Positions 8,763 through 15,094 of a stretch of DNA of 64,000 nucleotides are shown here, piece after piece; position 1 is the stretch's first letter; each line of letters opens with the position of its first letter. Location: assembly GCA_013152085.1 (NCBI GenBank), contig JAADHC010000030.1, positions 37,849 to 101,848 on the forward strand, written 5' to 3'. The stretch is from Chlorobiota bacterium (GTDB lineage Bacteria; Bacteroidota; Bacteroidia; Bacteroidales; VadinHA17). The notes under the pieces were generated by a model, which saw nothing but the letters and a program-made list of their open reading frames with translations, ran no database searches and was not told the DNA's origin. Both the position numbers and the translations under genes were made by a program.

Positions 8763-9521
8763 TTATCTCACTTTCCTGATGTTTTGCAGGGAAAAGAAAT
8801 TGTCATCAAGGGGGATGTTAAATTTGATGGAAGTGAACTCCATGGTTGTTTTCTGTCCCGGTTTGTCTTCAGGGATCATTTCAAAATAAGTGGGGATGGT
8901 CCGGTCCCCGACATTTTTAATTTCCGACAGGATTTCGGTATTTACAAGATAACCATCTTCATCATAATATTCATTTCTGAGGGTGAAATAAGATTTCTTA
9001 CTGATCCAGCTGACGATTTTACCCCACACAACGGCCGATTCTTCTTTGGGGATAAGAGTGATCTTATAACATTCGTATCCTTCAATGGTTTCTGTTCCGC
9101 TCATCTCCTGGTCATAATCATCCACAATAGAAGATTCTTTGACAAGGTCGTCATTGGTCATATCCGAGCCCATCCAGGATTGCATCATCATCGATGGCGG
9201 GATTTTAATGGTTCGCTCAATGGAAGGAATCCAGTTCCACATTTCCTTGTCTCGCTTCAGAAAAACCTGTCCTTTTTCCTTTGCCGGTGCCGTAACATAA
9301 ATCATAGAGTATTTGGTTCCCTTAGCCCAGGCTTTGAATGAAAGGGTTCGTTCCCATTTAGGCCGGATAATTTTCATGGTAATCTCAGAATAACTGGATT
9401 TCCCGCGCATCAGGTCATATGATTTCTGCACAACCTCACGTGCTGTGGGTTCCTGTGCCCCCAGGGGAGGAGCCATAACTAAAATAAGCAATGAAAATAG
9501 TATGATCGACCGTTTTTTCAT
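8763..9521 (-). CDS. LolA-like outer-membrane lipoprotein-sorting protein
   Basis: Predicted periplasmic carrier of 252 residues. The signal peptide (MKKRSIILFSLLILVM) is cleaved near GAQ, followed by AREVVQKSYDLMRGKSSYSE. The diagnostic segment MWNWIPSIERTIKIPPSMMM and the following GSDMTNDDL are hallmarks of the LolA-like 'outer membrane lipoprotein-sorting' family, usually found beside RND/MMPL or ABC exporters and barrels. The fold is an open beta-barrel that holds a lipid or acyl chain. ATG at 9521 gives a clean signal peptide; an ATG at 9530 overlaps the tetR stop by four bases and is the alternative. Context makes it the periplasmic shuttle of this operon. Confidence 0.82.
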   Translation of the reverse strand: MKKRSIILFSLLILVMAPPLGAQEPTAREVVQKSYDLMRGKSSYSEITMKIIRPKWERTLSFKAWAKGTKYSMIYVTAPAKEKGQVFLKRDKEMWNWIPSIERTIKIPPSMMMQSWMGSDMTNDDLVKESSIVDDYDQEMSGTETIEGYECYKITLIPKEESAVVWGKIVSWISKKSYFTLRNEYYDEDGYLVNTEILSEIKNVGDRTIPTYFEMIPEDKPGQKTTMEFTSIKFNIPLDDNFFSLQNIRKVR

Positions 9522-9526
9522 GATAT

Positions 9527-10114
9527 TCATTTTTGTGATGGGTTATATAATTTATAAATTTTTTCCTTCAGTTTGTCAAGATGAAAAAATTCCGGGGCAT
9601 TGATATATTTAATGGCTAATCCGCTGAGGATTGCAGCAAGAAATTCAAATTCCGTATCGGGATCTTCATAATGATTGTCTTCAAAGTATTTGTGAAGGAT
9701 TGAGAAAACCGGGATCCCCATCGACATCATTTCTTCCTGCACCAGATTTATTACGGACGGCTGTATGAGTATGGCAAAATATAACTTCCAAAACTCCCTG
9801 TTTTCCTTTAATGTATCCAGGTAGGAAGAAATGAAAAACAGAAATTCATCATGAGTCAGAATTCCATCGTGGTTGGGATCGAAATCCTTATACATCTCAT
9901 CCATCCCCCGTTTCATGAGGTCTCTTAAAATGGATTCTTTACTGTCAAAATAATTGTAAATCAGCCCTTTTGAAATTCCTGCCTCCCGCGCAATCTGACT
10001 TATGGATGTTTCATGAAAACCGTGATTGGCAAACAAACGGCAGGCTGTGTCCAGGATTTGCTGCTCCCGTGCTTCCTTAATGCCTTTAAGCTGCGCTGTG
10101 GTTTTAGGTGTCAT
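9527..10114 (-). CDS. TetR-family regulator with an embedded EF-hand-like loop
   Basis: DNA-binding repressor of 195 residues. The helix-turn-helix (ILDTACRLFANHGFHETSIS, then IAREAGISKGLIYNYFDSKE) spans about residues 20-60. Residues 79-90 read DPNHDGILTHDE, which fits the EF-hand calcium loop with Asp1, Asn3, Asp5, Gly6, Leu8 and Glu12; this is very unusual in a TetR protein. The ATG at 10114 is chosen because the upstream extension of the frame would overlap the promoter and the divergent sigma gene. It leads the exporter operon; its TGA overlaps the alternative ATG of the LolA-like gene. It probably represses its own operon through the palindrome at 10139-10152. Confidence 0.88.
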   Translation of the reverse strand: MTPKTTAQLKGIKEAREQQILDTACRLFANHGFHETSISQIAREAGISKGLIYNYFDSKESILRDLMKRGMDEMYKDFDPNHDGILTHDEFLFFISSYLDTLKENREFWKLYFAILIQPSVINLVQEEMMSMGIPVFSILHKYFEDNHYEDPDTEFEFLAAILSGLAIKYINAPEFFHLDKLKEKIYKLYNPSQK

Positions 10115-10138
10115 ATGTTGCTTTAAATAATTTATGAC

Positions 10139-10152
10139 TGACCGGCCGGTCA
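10139..10152. promoter_or_regulatory. Perfect 14-bp palindrome, probable TetR operator
   Basis: TGACCGGCCGGTCA is a perfect inverted repeat 25 bases upstream of the tetR start, in the 135-base space shared with the divergent sigma-factor gene. On the minus strand a TTTG, the Bacteroidota -33 element, ends exactly where the palindrome spacer begins (10154-10151). Binding here would block the exporter promoter. Size and symmetry match typical TetR operators; binding itself is inferred. Confidence 0.7.
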
Positions 10153-10231
10153 AAAATAAAACATTTTTAATTAAAAACAAAATCAGAAAAGATTTTTTTA
10201 CCTTGTAACAAAAGACAGGCAATAATCGTCG

Positions 10232-10239
10232 TATTTTTG
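10232..10239 (+). promoter_or_regulatory. TAnnTTTG -7 promoter box for the ECF sigma gene
   Basis: TATTTTTG fits the Bacteroidota -7 consensus TAnnTTTG and ends 10 bases before the sigma-factor ATG, implying a very short leader. A TTG at 10203 is too far away for a standard -33 element. Confidence 0.5.
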
Positions 10240-10249
10240 CAGTGCTTTT

Positions 10250-10735
10250 ATGACCGTAAAAGAATATAATCAAAGTGTAGGGGATTATGCGGATGCCCTT
10301 TTCAGGTTTCTGACGGGAAACTTGCGAGAACAGGGGAAAGCGGAGGATATTGTACAGGAAACATTTGAAAAACTGTGGGTAAAACTGGAGACGGTCAATT
10401 ATGAAAAGGTTAAATCTTACCTTTTTGCAACGGCCTATCATACGATGATCGATTGGATCAGAAAAGAGAAAAGGATGGTATTAATGGAAGATTCGGAGCT
10501 GAATGAACCGTCCTTTACGGATCAGGTCAGTGATTTGAATGAAATTTTACATGAAGCGTTGCAACGGTTACCGGAAGATCAGCGATCGGTGATTTTACTG
10601 CGGGATTATGAAGGTTATGCATACAGGGAAATTGCTGAAATTACCGGCTTGAGCGAATCACAGGTGAAAGTATATATATACCGTGGGAGAATGTTTCTGA
10701 AAAAATATATCGGAAGTATAGAAGTGCTGGTATGA
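10250..10735 (+). CDS. ECF-type RNA polymerase sigma factor
   Basis: Sigma-70 family protein of 161 residues, normal for the ECF group. Region 2 is seen in AEDIVQETFEKLWVKL and SYLFATAYHTMIDWIRK. Region 4 is LPEDQRSVILLRDYEGYAY followed by REIAEITGLSESQVKVYIY with a helix-turn-helix that recognises the -35 element. It directs RNA polymerase to a small regulon, normally including its own operon. The next gene overlaps its stop by four bases (ATGA) and encodes a membrane protein with the look of an anti-sigma factor, so the sigma is probably held at the membrane until a signal arrives. Confidence 0.92.
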   Translation: MTVKEYNQSVGDYADALFRFLTGNLREQGKAEDIVQETFEKLWVKLETVNYEKVKSYLFATAYHTMIDWIRKEKRMVLMEDSELNEPSFTDQVSDLNEILHEALQRLPEDQRSVILLRDYEGYAYREIAEITGLSESQVKVYIYRGRMFLKKYIGSIEVLV

Positions 10736-11841
10736 TGGAGAGGATTAACACACATAATGTTGAGGCATACTTGCTTGATCTTCTGGAAGGAAGGTTAGAT
10801 GAGAAGCAAAAAGAAGCGATTATGCTCTTTCTGGAAGGGCATCCGGATCTTATTCCTGAAAACTGGAACAATCCGGAAGCAGTCAGACTTGTGGCCGGGG
10901 ATATGCATTTTCCTGAAAAGCAGAAACTGCTGAAAAAAGGGAACCGTTTTGACAAGGTAACAGACGAAACGGCTGAGGCGGCAATGATTGCCTGGTGGGA
11001 GGGAGATCTCTCTACGGAGGAAAGAGAAAAAGTGCTTGATTATATCGGGGAATCAGAAGAAAGGGAAAAACTTTTTGATACTTACGGAAAGCTTTATCTT
11101 CAACCGGAAGCATCGGCCGTATTTCGGAATAAGGGAATACTTTCCCGGAAAGAGAAACCGGTGATTCGTATAGTTGTCCGGGCATCAGTAGCCGCAGCCA
11201 TCATCGTTATGGCCCTGTTCCCTGGCCCAATCAGGAAACTTGAACATTCCGGCTCAGAAAAAACAGGAGTACAAATTATTTCTGAAGTTCAGAAGAACAA
11301 TTATTTTGGGACGGAAACCAAAAAGGGAATTACACCTGCGTTTGAACAGAAGGGAAAAAATCGTACTGAAAATACCGGAGAACGGCAATATCCTTCGGGG
11401 AATAAATCCCACATAATATCCGAACCGGAAATAATGAACAGGGATAAGAAAATAATCGTTGAGGCAAATATAATTCCTGTGAGGGAAGAACCCATATCAT
11501 ATTATGCAGTGGCCCTGACTCCTCTGCTTCCGGTGCGGGAGGTTTCTTACCCGTTAAAAAACGGAGAACGGTTAGTGCCTGAGATAAAAGAGACAGATTA
11601 TCTTTCGATACAGGAATGGCTGGCTTATGAGATTAAATCCGGAATATTGAAAGAAGAGAACGCACAGCCGGGAGATCCGATTTCTGCTCCGGACTTTCTA
11701 AATCTTGGTATTAAAGGCTTGAATACGCTCACCGGATGGAATATTCGCACAGAACAATATCAGGACACTACCGGTAAAACAAGATTTTTTGCTCTTACTT
11801 CTCAACTTATCGGCTATACCAGAGAAAGAAAAAATAAATAA
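10732..11841 (+). CDS. Probable anti-sigma factor (single-pass membrane protein)
   Basis: Protein of 369 residues starting in an ATGA overlap with the sigma gene; a second Met one codon on is equally possible. The N-terminal 140 residues are charged and helical, with two similar segments (VEAYLLDLLEGRLDEKQKEA and AMIAWWEGDLSTEEREKVLD) that look like a duplicated anti-sigma helix bundle. A single transmembrane helix lies at about 145-164, followed by a hydrophilic, presumably periplasmic, domain of about 200 residues with no recognisable family. Position and topology argue for an anti-sigma factor. I see no zinc-binding HxxxCxxC motif, so it is not a classical ZAS protein. Confidence 0.65.
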   Translation: MMERINTHNVEAYLLDLLEGRLDEKQKEAIMLFLEGHPDLIPENWNNPEAVRLVAGDMHFPEKQKLLKKGNRFDKVTDETAEAAMIAWWEGDLSTEEREKVLDYIGESEEREKLFDTYGKLYLQPEASAVFRNKGILSRKEKPVIRIVVRASVAAAIIVMALFPGPIRKLEHSGSEKTGVQIISEVQKNNYFGTETKKGITPAFEQKGKNRTENTGERQYPSGNKSHIISEPEIMNRDKKIIVEANIIPVREEPISYYAVALTPLLPVREVSYPLKNGERLVPEIKETDYLSIQEWLAYEIKSGILKEENAQPGDPISAPDFLNLGIKGLNTLTGWNIRTEQYQDTTGKTRFFALTSQLIGYTRERKNK

Positions 11842-11906
11842 TTCCTGCAGTAACTTTTTGTTTAGCTTCTCCGTCACACATTCGAAACCGTAAAACAAAC
11901 TAGAAA

Positions 11907-12791
11907 ATGAAACCATTTGTAAGTTTATTTTTAGCTTTTATTCTTACCCTGGGTTTATCGGCACAGGAACCTGTAACTTCTGTTCAGGAACCGGATACAA
12001 TGGTTAAACCTGCAGAAAAGGAGAAGATAGTATCTCCGGTAATTAATGTTGAAGACAAGAATGATACCATCACGGTCAGAGTAGGTAAGAAAGGGGTAAA
12101 GATTTATGAGAGTGATAAAGGGACCTCTGTCGAGATTATTCCCATGGAAGAAAATAAAACCAAAAACAAAAAGCATAAACGTAAGCGTTTTGAAGGACAT
12201 TGGGAAGGGTTGGAAATCGGAATGAACAACTTTCTTACACCGGATTATACCTATCCCGATAATTTCCTGAATCTGAATACCGGGAAATCATGGAATATAA
12301 ACCTTAATTTTTTACAATATGATGTAGGTATCATTGGCAACAGTGTGGGACTTGTTACCGGCCTGGGTCTTCAGTTTAACGATTATAAATTCTCCGGAAA
12401 TCACAGCATTGCAAAAGATTCAACAGGGTCTGTAGTGATGCTTGCTTATGCTGATCCGCTGAAAATGACAAAACTGAATATTGGATATCTGACCCTGCCC
12501 CTGCTTATGGAGTTTCATTTCGGGCGATCATTTTATATGGCCGGCGGGGTGATCGGAAGTATGAAAATCCGGTCTTATACTAAAGTGAAATATTATGAAG
12601 AAGGCAAAATAACCAAGAACAAGGTGAGGGATGATTTTGCCATTTCCCCGTTGCAGTATGAGGCAACCGTCCGGTTTGGCATTAATGAATTAAATGTATA
12701 TGCCAATTATAATCTTTCCCCGTTGTTTCAGAAAAATAAAGGTCCTGAACTGTATCCTTTTTCCGTCGGTTTGGCCGTAAGATTTGACTAA
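11907..12791 (+). CDS. Outer-membrane beta-barrel protein, sigma-operon linked
   Basis: Exported protein of 294 residues: signal peptide MKPFVSLFLAFILTLGLSA, then a Pro/Glu/Lys-rich stretch to about residue 95. From about residue 98 (HWEGLEIGMNNFL) to the end it shows amphipathic strands like PorT-type outer-membrane beta-barrels, ending FSVGLAVRFD. It follows the anti-sigma-like gene by 65 bases and precedes a good terminator at 12828-12856, so sigma, anti-sigma and barrel make one unit. It may be the envelope component the sigma system monitors or controls; that is inference. No enzyme motif seen. Confidence 0.65.
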   Translation: MKPFVSLFLAFILTLGLSAQEPVTSVQEPDTMVKPAEKEKIVSPVINVEDKNDTITVRVGKKGVKIYESDKGTSVEIIPMEENKTKNKKHKRKRFEGHWEGLEIGMNNFLTPDYTYPDNFLNLNTGKSWNINLNFLQYDVGIIGNSVGLVTGLGLQFNDYKFSGNHSIAKDSTGSVVMLAYADPLKMTKLNIGYLTLPLLMEFHFGRSFYMAGGVIGSMKIRSYTKVKYYEEGKITKNKVRDDFAISPLQYEATVRFGINELNVYANYNLSPLFQKNKGPELYPFSVGLAVRFD

Positions 12792-12827
12792 AAACAGGAG
12801 CAGTACATACCGGTGATTTATACCGGG

Positions 12828-12856
12828 AAATCCGGACGGATTTGTCCGGATTTTTT
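12828..12856 (+). terminator. Rho-independent terminator
   Basis: Ten-base-pair stem (AAATCCGGAC with GTCCGGATTT), six-base loop, ending in a run of six T. It closes the sigma/anti-sigma/barrel unit 37 bases after the last stop. Confidence 0.85.
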
Positions 12857-12956
12857 ATTATTACGGATCCTTCTTTTTTTGATTGATGGAAACCAATCCT
12901 TTGCGGGATTTATTTAAATTTACATCGTATTTAGCCGTAATTAAAAGAAATATAAA

Positions 12957-13733
12957 ATGACAGATTTTCCTGAACTGGAACAAAAGGAACTGCGCAGGTA
13001 TAAGCGGCACATTATGTTACCGCAAATTGGCGAAGCAGGTCAAAAAAAGCTGAAGAACGCCAAAGTGCTCGTTGTTGGTGCCGGAGGATTGGGATGTCCG
13101 GTGTTGCAATATTTATCAGCAGCAGGTGTAGGTACTTTAGGAATTATGGATGATGATTTCGTGGACGAGAGCAACCTGCAGCGACAGGTTCTTTACGGGT
13201 TGAATGACCTGGGCAAACTCAAGGCCATCATTGCACGTGAGCGCCTGACAGAGAAAAACCCCCTGATCCAATACCGTATCCTGAATATTCGTCTTCATGA
13301 TAAAAATGTTCTTGAAATTGTACCTGAATATGATATAGTGGTAGATGCCACAGACAATTATCCCTCCCGCTATCTGATTAATGACGTGTGTGTAACTTTG
13401 GGCAAACCTATGGTTTACGGTGCCATTTACCAGTTTGAAGGACATGTTTCCGTATTGAATTATAAAGGGGGCCCAACTTATCGATGTCTTTTCCCGGAGG
13501 CACCCAGGCGGTTCGAAGCTCCGGAACCAACCGAAACAGGAGTCATTGGCGTATTACCTGGGGTGATCGGGACACTTCAGGCTACTGAAGTAGTAAAAAT
13601 GATCCTTGGACGAAAAGAGATCCTGGCTGGAAAGCTGCTCATTGTCGATATTCTGAAACAGGAAACAAGAAAAATTGCTATTCCGTTGAACCCTGATAAC
13701 CTGCAGGTTAAATTTATTCCTGCCGGAGAATGA
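12957..13733 (+). CDS. ThiF/MoeB/HesA-family adenylyltransferase
   Basis: Cytoplasmic E1-like enzyme of 258 residues. The nucleotide site GAGGLGCPVLQYLSAAGVG is at about 41-59, the RQVLYG segment with its Arg finger at 76-81, and the essential Asp130 is in VVDATDN. Such proteins adenylate the C-terminal Gly-Gly of a small sulfur carrier for thiamine, molybdopterin or cysteine synthesis. Oddly, the zinc-binding cysteines of MoeB/ThiF are mostly lost: the first CxxC reads TYRC (only Cys177 kept) and the C-terminal pair is absent. No sulfur-carrier, thiamine or molybdenum gene adjoins it, so the pathway is unknown. Confidence 0.8.
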   Translation: MTDFPELEQKELRRYKRHIMLPQIGEAGQKKLKNAKVLVVGAGGLGCPVLQYLSAAGVGTLGIMDDDFVDESNLQRQVLYGLNDLGKLKAIIARERLTEKNPLIQYRILNIRLHDKNVLEIVPEYDIVVDATDNYPSRYLINDVCVTLGKPMVYGAIYQFEGHVSVLNYKGGPTYRCLFPEAPRRFEAPEPTETGVIGVLPGVIGTLQATEVVKMILGRKEILAGKLLIVDILKQETRKIAIPLNPDNLQVKFIPAGE

Positions 13734-13890
13734 CCCTCTCCTCCTGAAAAAACCCGGTTTGTTTTTCTACCTGATCCTTGCAAGAAGCATAGATATTGAT
13801 GGAAGGGATTTATGAAATATTTATTGTCACAGGCAACAATCCTTATCGAAATACGTACAATCAATGCTTCATTTTAAAAATTAAAAAGAC

Positions 13891-14958
13891 ATGAGAAAAA
13901 ATATTATTCTTTTTATAGTGATTTTGGGAGCCCCCTTTCTTTTTCAAGATTGCCAGAAAAAAAAGGGGGAAAATGTTGTCCCCGATAATTTAAAAATCGG
14001 TGTTTCGGATGCTATCAGTTTTCCGGACCTCGATAAAAAGAAATCCCTTGAACTGATTCCCGATACCCTCTCTGGCAGAGAACTTTATCAGACACTCCGG
14101 ACTCTTGTTTATATTTCTGATTTTTCTTCTGACATGATTCAGGGCGCCATTGAATTTGTCCACAATCAGGACATTACCGGCCCGGTCTCTTTTTCCTACA
14201 CCAGTCCGGATGATGGACAGGTGAAATATCTGGAAGTAAAGCAGGATTTCATTTACGACAAGCAACAGTGGCAATTTGGCCTTACCATTAATGATGAAAC
14301 AGAAGGGAAAGGGCTGTTGGTCGTGTGGAATCTTTATCCGTTAAAAGTGATTGCCATTCTTCATCCTATGGCGTATAACACAAAATCGGTTTCTGAAAGG
14401 AAAGCACTTATAAAGGTAGAGTATAATGAGGATAGCCAGAATTTCGACAGAACAATGATAGTAAGCGCATCAGGCCTGGATTCGTTGAACGCGGATTATA
14501 TTTCAAGGTTGAAGGTCTTTTTTGGTCAGAAGGGAGACATTGTATATCTCTATGGGAATTATAATATGCCTTTTTCCTATATTTTTGACCCCAGTGAAGT
14601 TCGCGGACGGAGCTGGAGCTTTAAGGCAAAAAACAATGTAAAACTGGATATTGCCGTAGCCCGGGTCGCCATGCCTCATATTAACCTCGGCGATATAAGC
14701 ACCCTGTGGACCGACTATGCCCTGGACAAAGTTATGGTAGAAGAAATGACCAATGTATATCCTTTATTGGATACGGCTACCATAAATGCGTATGTACAGA
14801 ATGCCATAGGTAAGGCATATTTTGTTGGCAAACAGGGATTCGTTTCTAATGATACAAATATCCCTGCTGTTGAAGGGTTCACCAATGAATTTTTAGATTT
14901 AAGTAATATGAATCCCTGGCCTCCGGCAGAAATTGAAAATATGACAATCGATTTCTAA
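13891..14958 (+). CDS. Exported protein of unknown function
   Basis: I do not recognise this 355-residue protein. It starts with a basic, hydrophobic leader (MRKNIILFIVILGAPFLF) ending near Cys21 in FQDC; this is a poor lipobox, so whether it is a lipoprotein is uncertain. The mature part is rich in beta-strand patterns with no cysteine or metal motif. The segment from about 100 (GAIEFVHNQDITGPVSFSYT) suggests an immunoglobulin-like or beta-sandwich region. It is a single-gene unit, 157 bases after the ThiF-like gene and followed by a strong terminator. A cell-envelope location is likely. Confidence 0.6.
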   Translation: MRKNIILFIVILGAPFLFQDCQKKKGENVVPDNLKIGVSDAISFPDLDKKKSLELIPDTLSGRELYQTLRTLVYISDFSSDMIQGAIEFVHNQDITGPVSFSYTSPDDGQVKYLEVKQDFIYDKQQWQFGLTINDETEGKGLLVVWNLYPLKVIAILHPMAYNTKSVSERKALIKVEYNEDSQNFDRTMIVSASGLDSLNADYISRLKVFFGQKGDIVYLYGNYNMPFSYIFDPSEVRGRSWSFKAKNNVKLDIAVARVAMPHINLGDISTLWTDYALDKVMVEEMTNVYPLLDTATINAYVQNAIGKAYFVGKQGFVSNDTNIPAVEGFTNEFLDLSNMNPWPPAEIENMTIDF

Positions 14959-14981
14959 GTTTTGTTATTCGTAAGCTTTTG

Positions 14982-15014
14982 GCCGCCTGTATTCGCTACC
15001 GGCGGCTTTTTTTT
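14982..15014 (+). terminator. Rho-independent terminator
   Basis: GCCGCC at 14982-14987 pairs with GGCGGC at 15001-15006, followed by eight T. It separates the unknown exported-protein gene from the TPR/phosphatase gene. Confidence 0.85.
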
Positions 15015-15081
15015 ATAAATAAAATTGTTTTTAAGGCCGGATTTATACCTTGTTTTCATACTCAGAGCGGATTAATTTATT

Positions 15082-15089
15082 TAAGTTTG
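15082..15089 (+). promoter_or_regulatory. TAnnTTTG promoter box before the TPR/phosphatase gene
   Basis: TAAGTTTG matches TAnnTTTG and ends five bases before the preferred ATG at 15095, which would give an almost leaderless transcript. No clear -33 element at standard spacing. Confidence 0.4.
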
Positions 15090-15094
15090 CAGGT

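Noticed and set aside
8751..9341. Open plus-strand frame of 196 codons opposite the LolA-like gene.
   Set aside because: It is the mirror of a well-supported gene and has no recognisable domain or start context.
10115..10441. Upstream extension of the tetR frame (about 109 codons).
   Set aside because: It would run through the palindromic operator, the promoter and 190 bases of the divergent sigma gene; its translation is low-complexity and unlike any TetR N-terminus.
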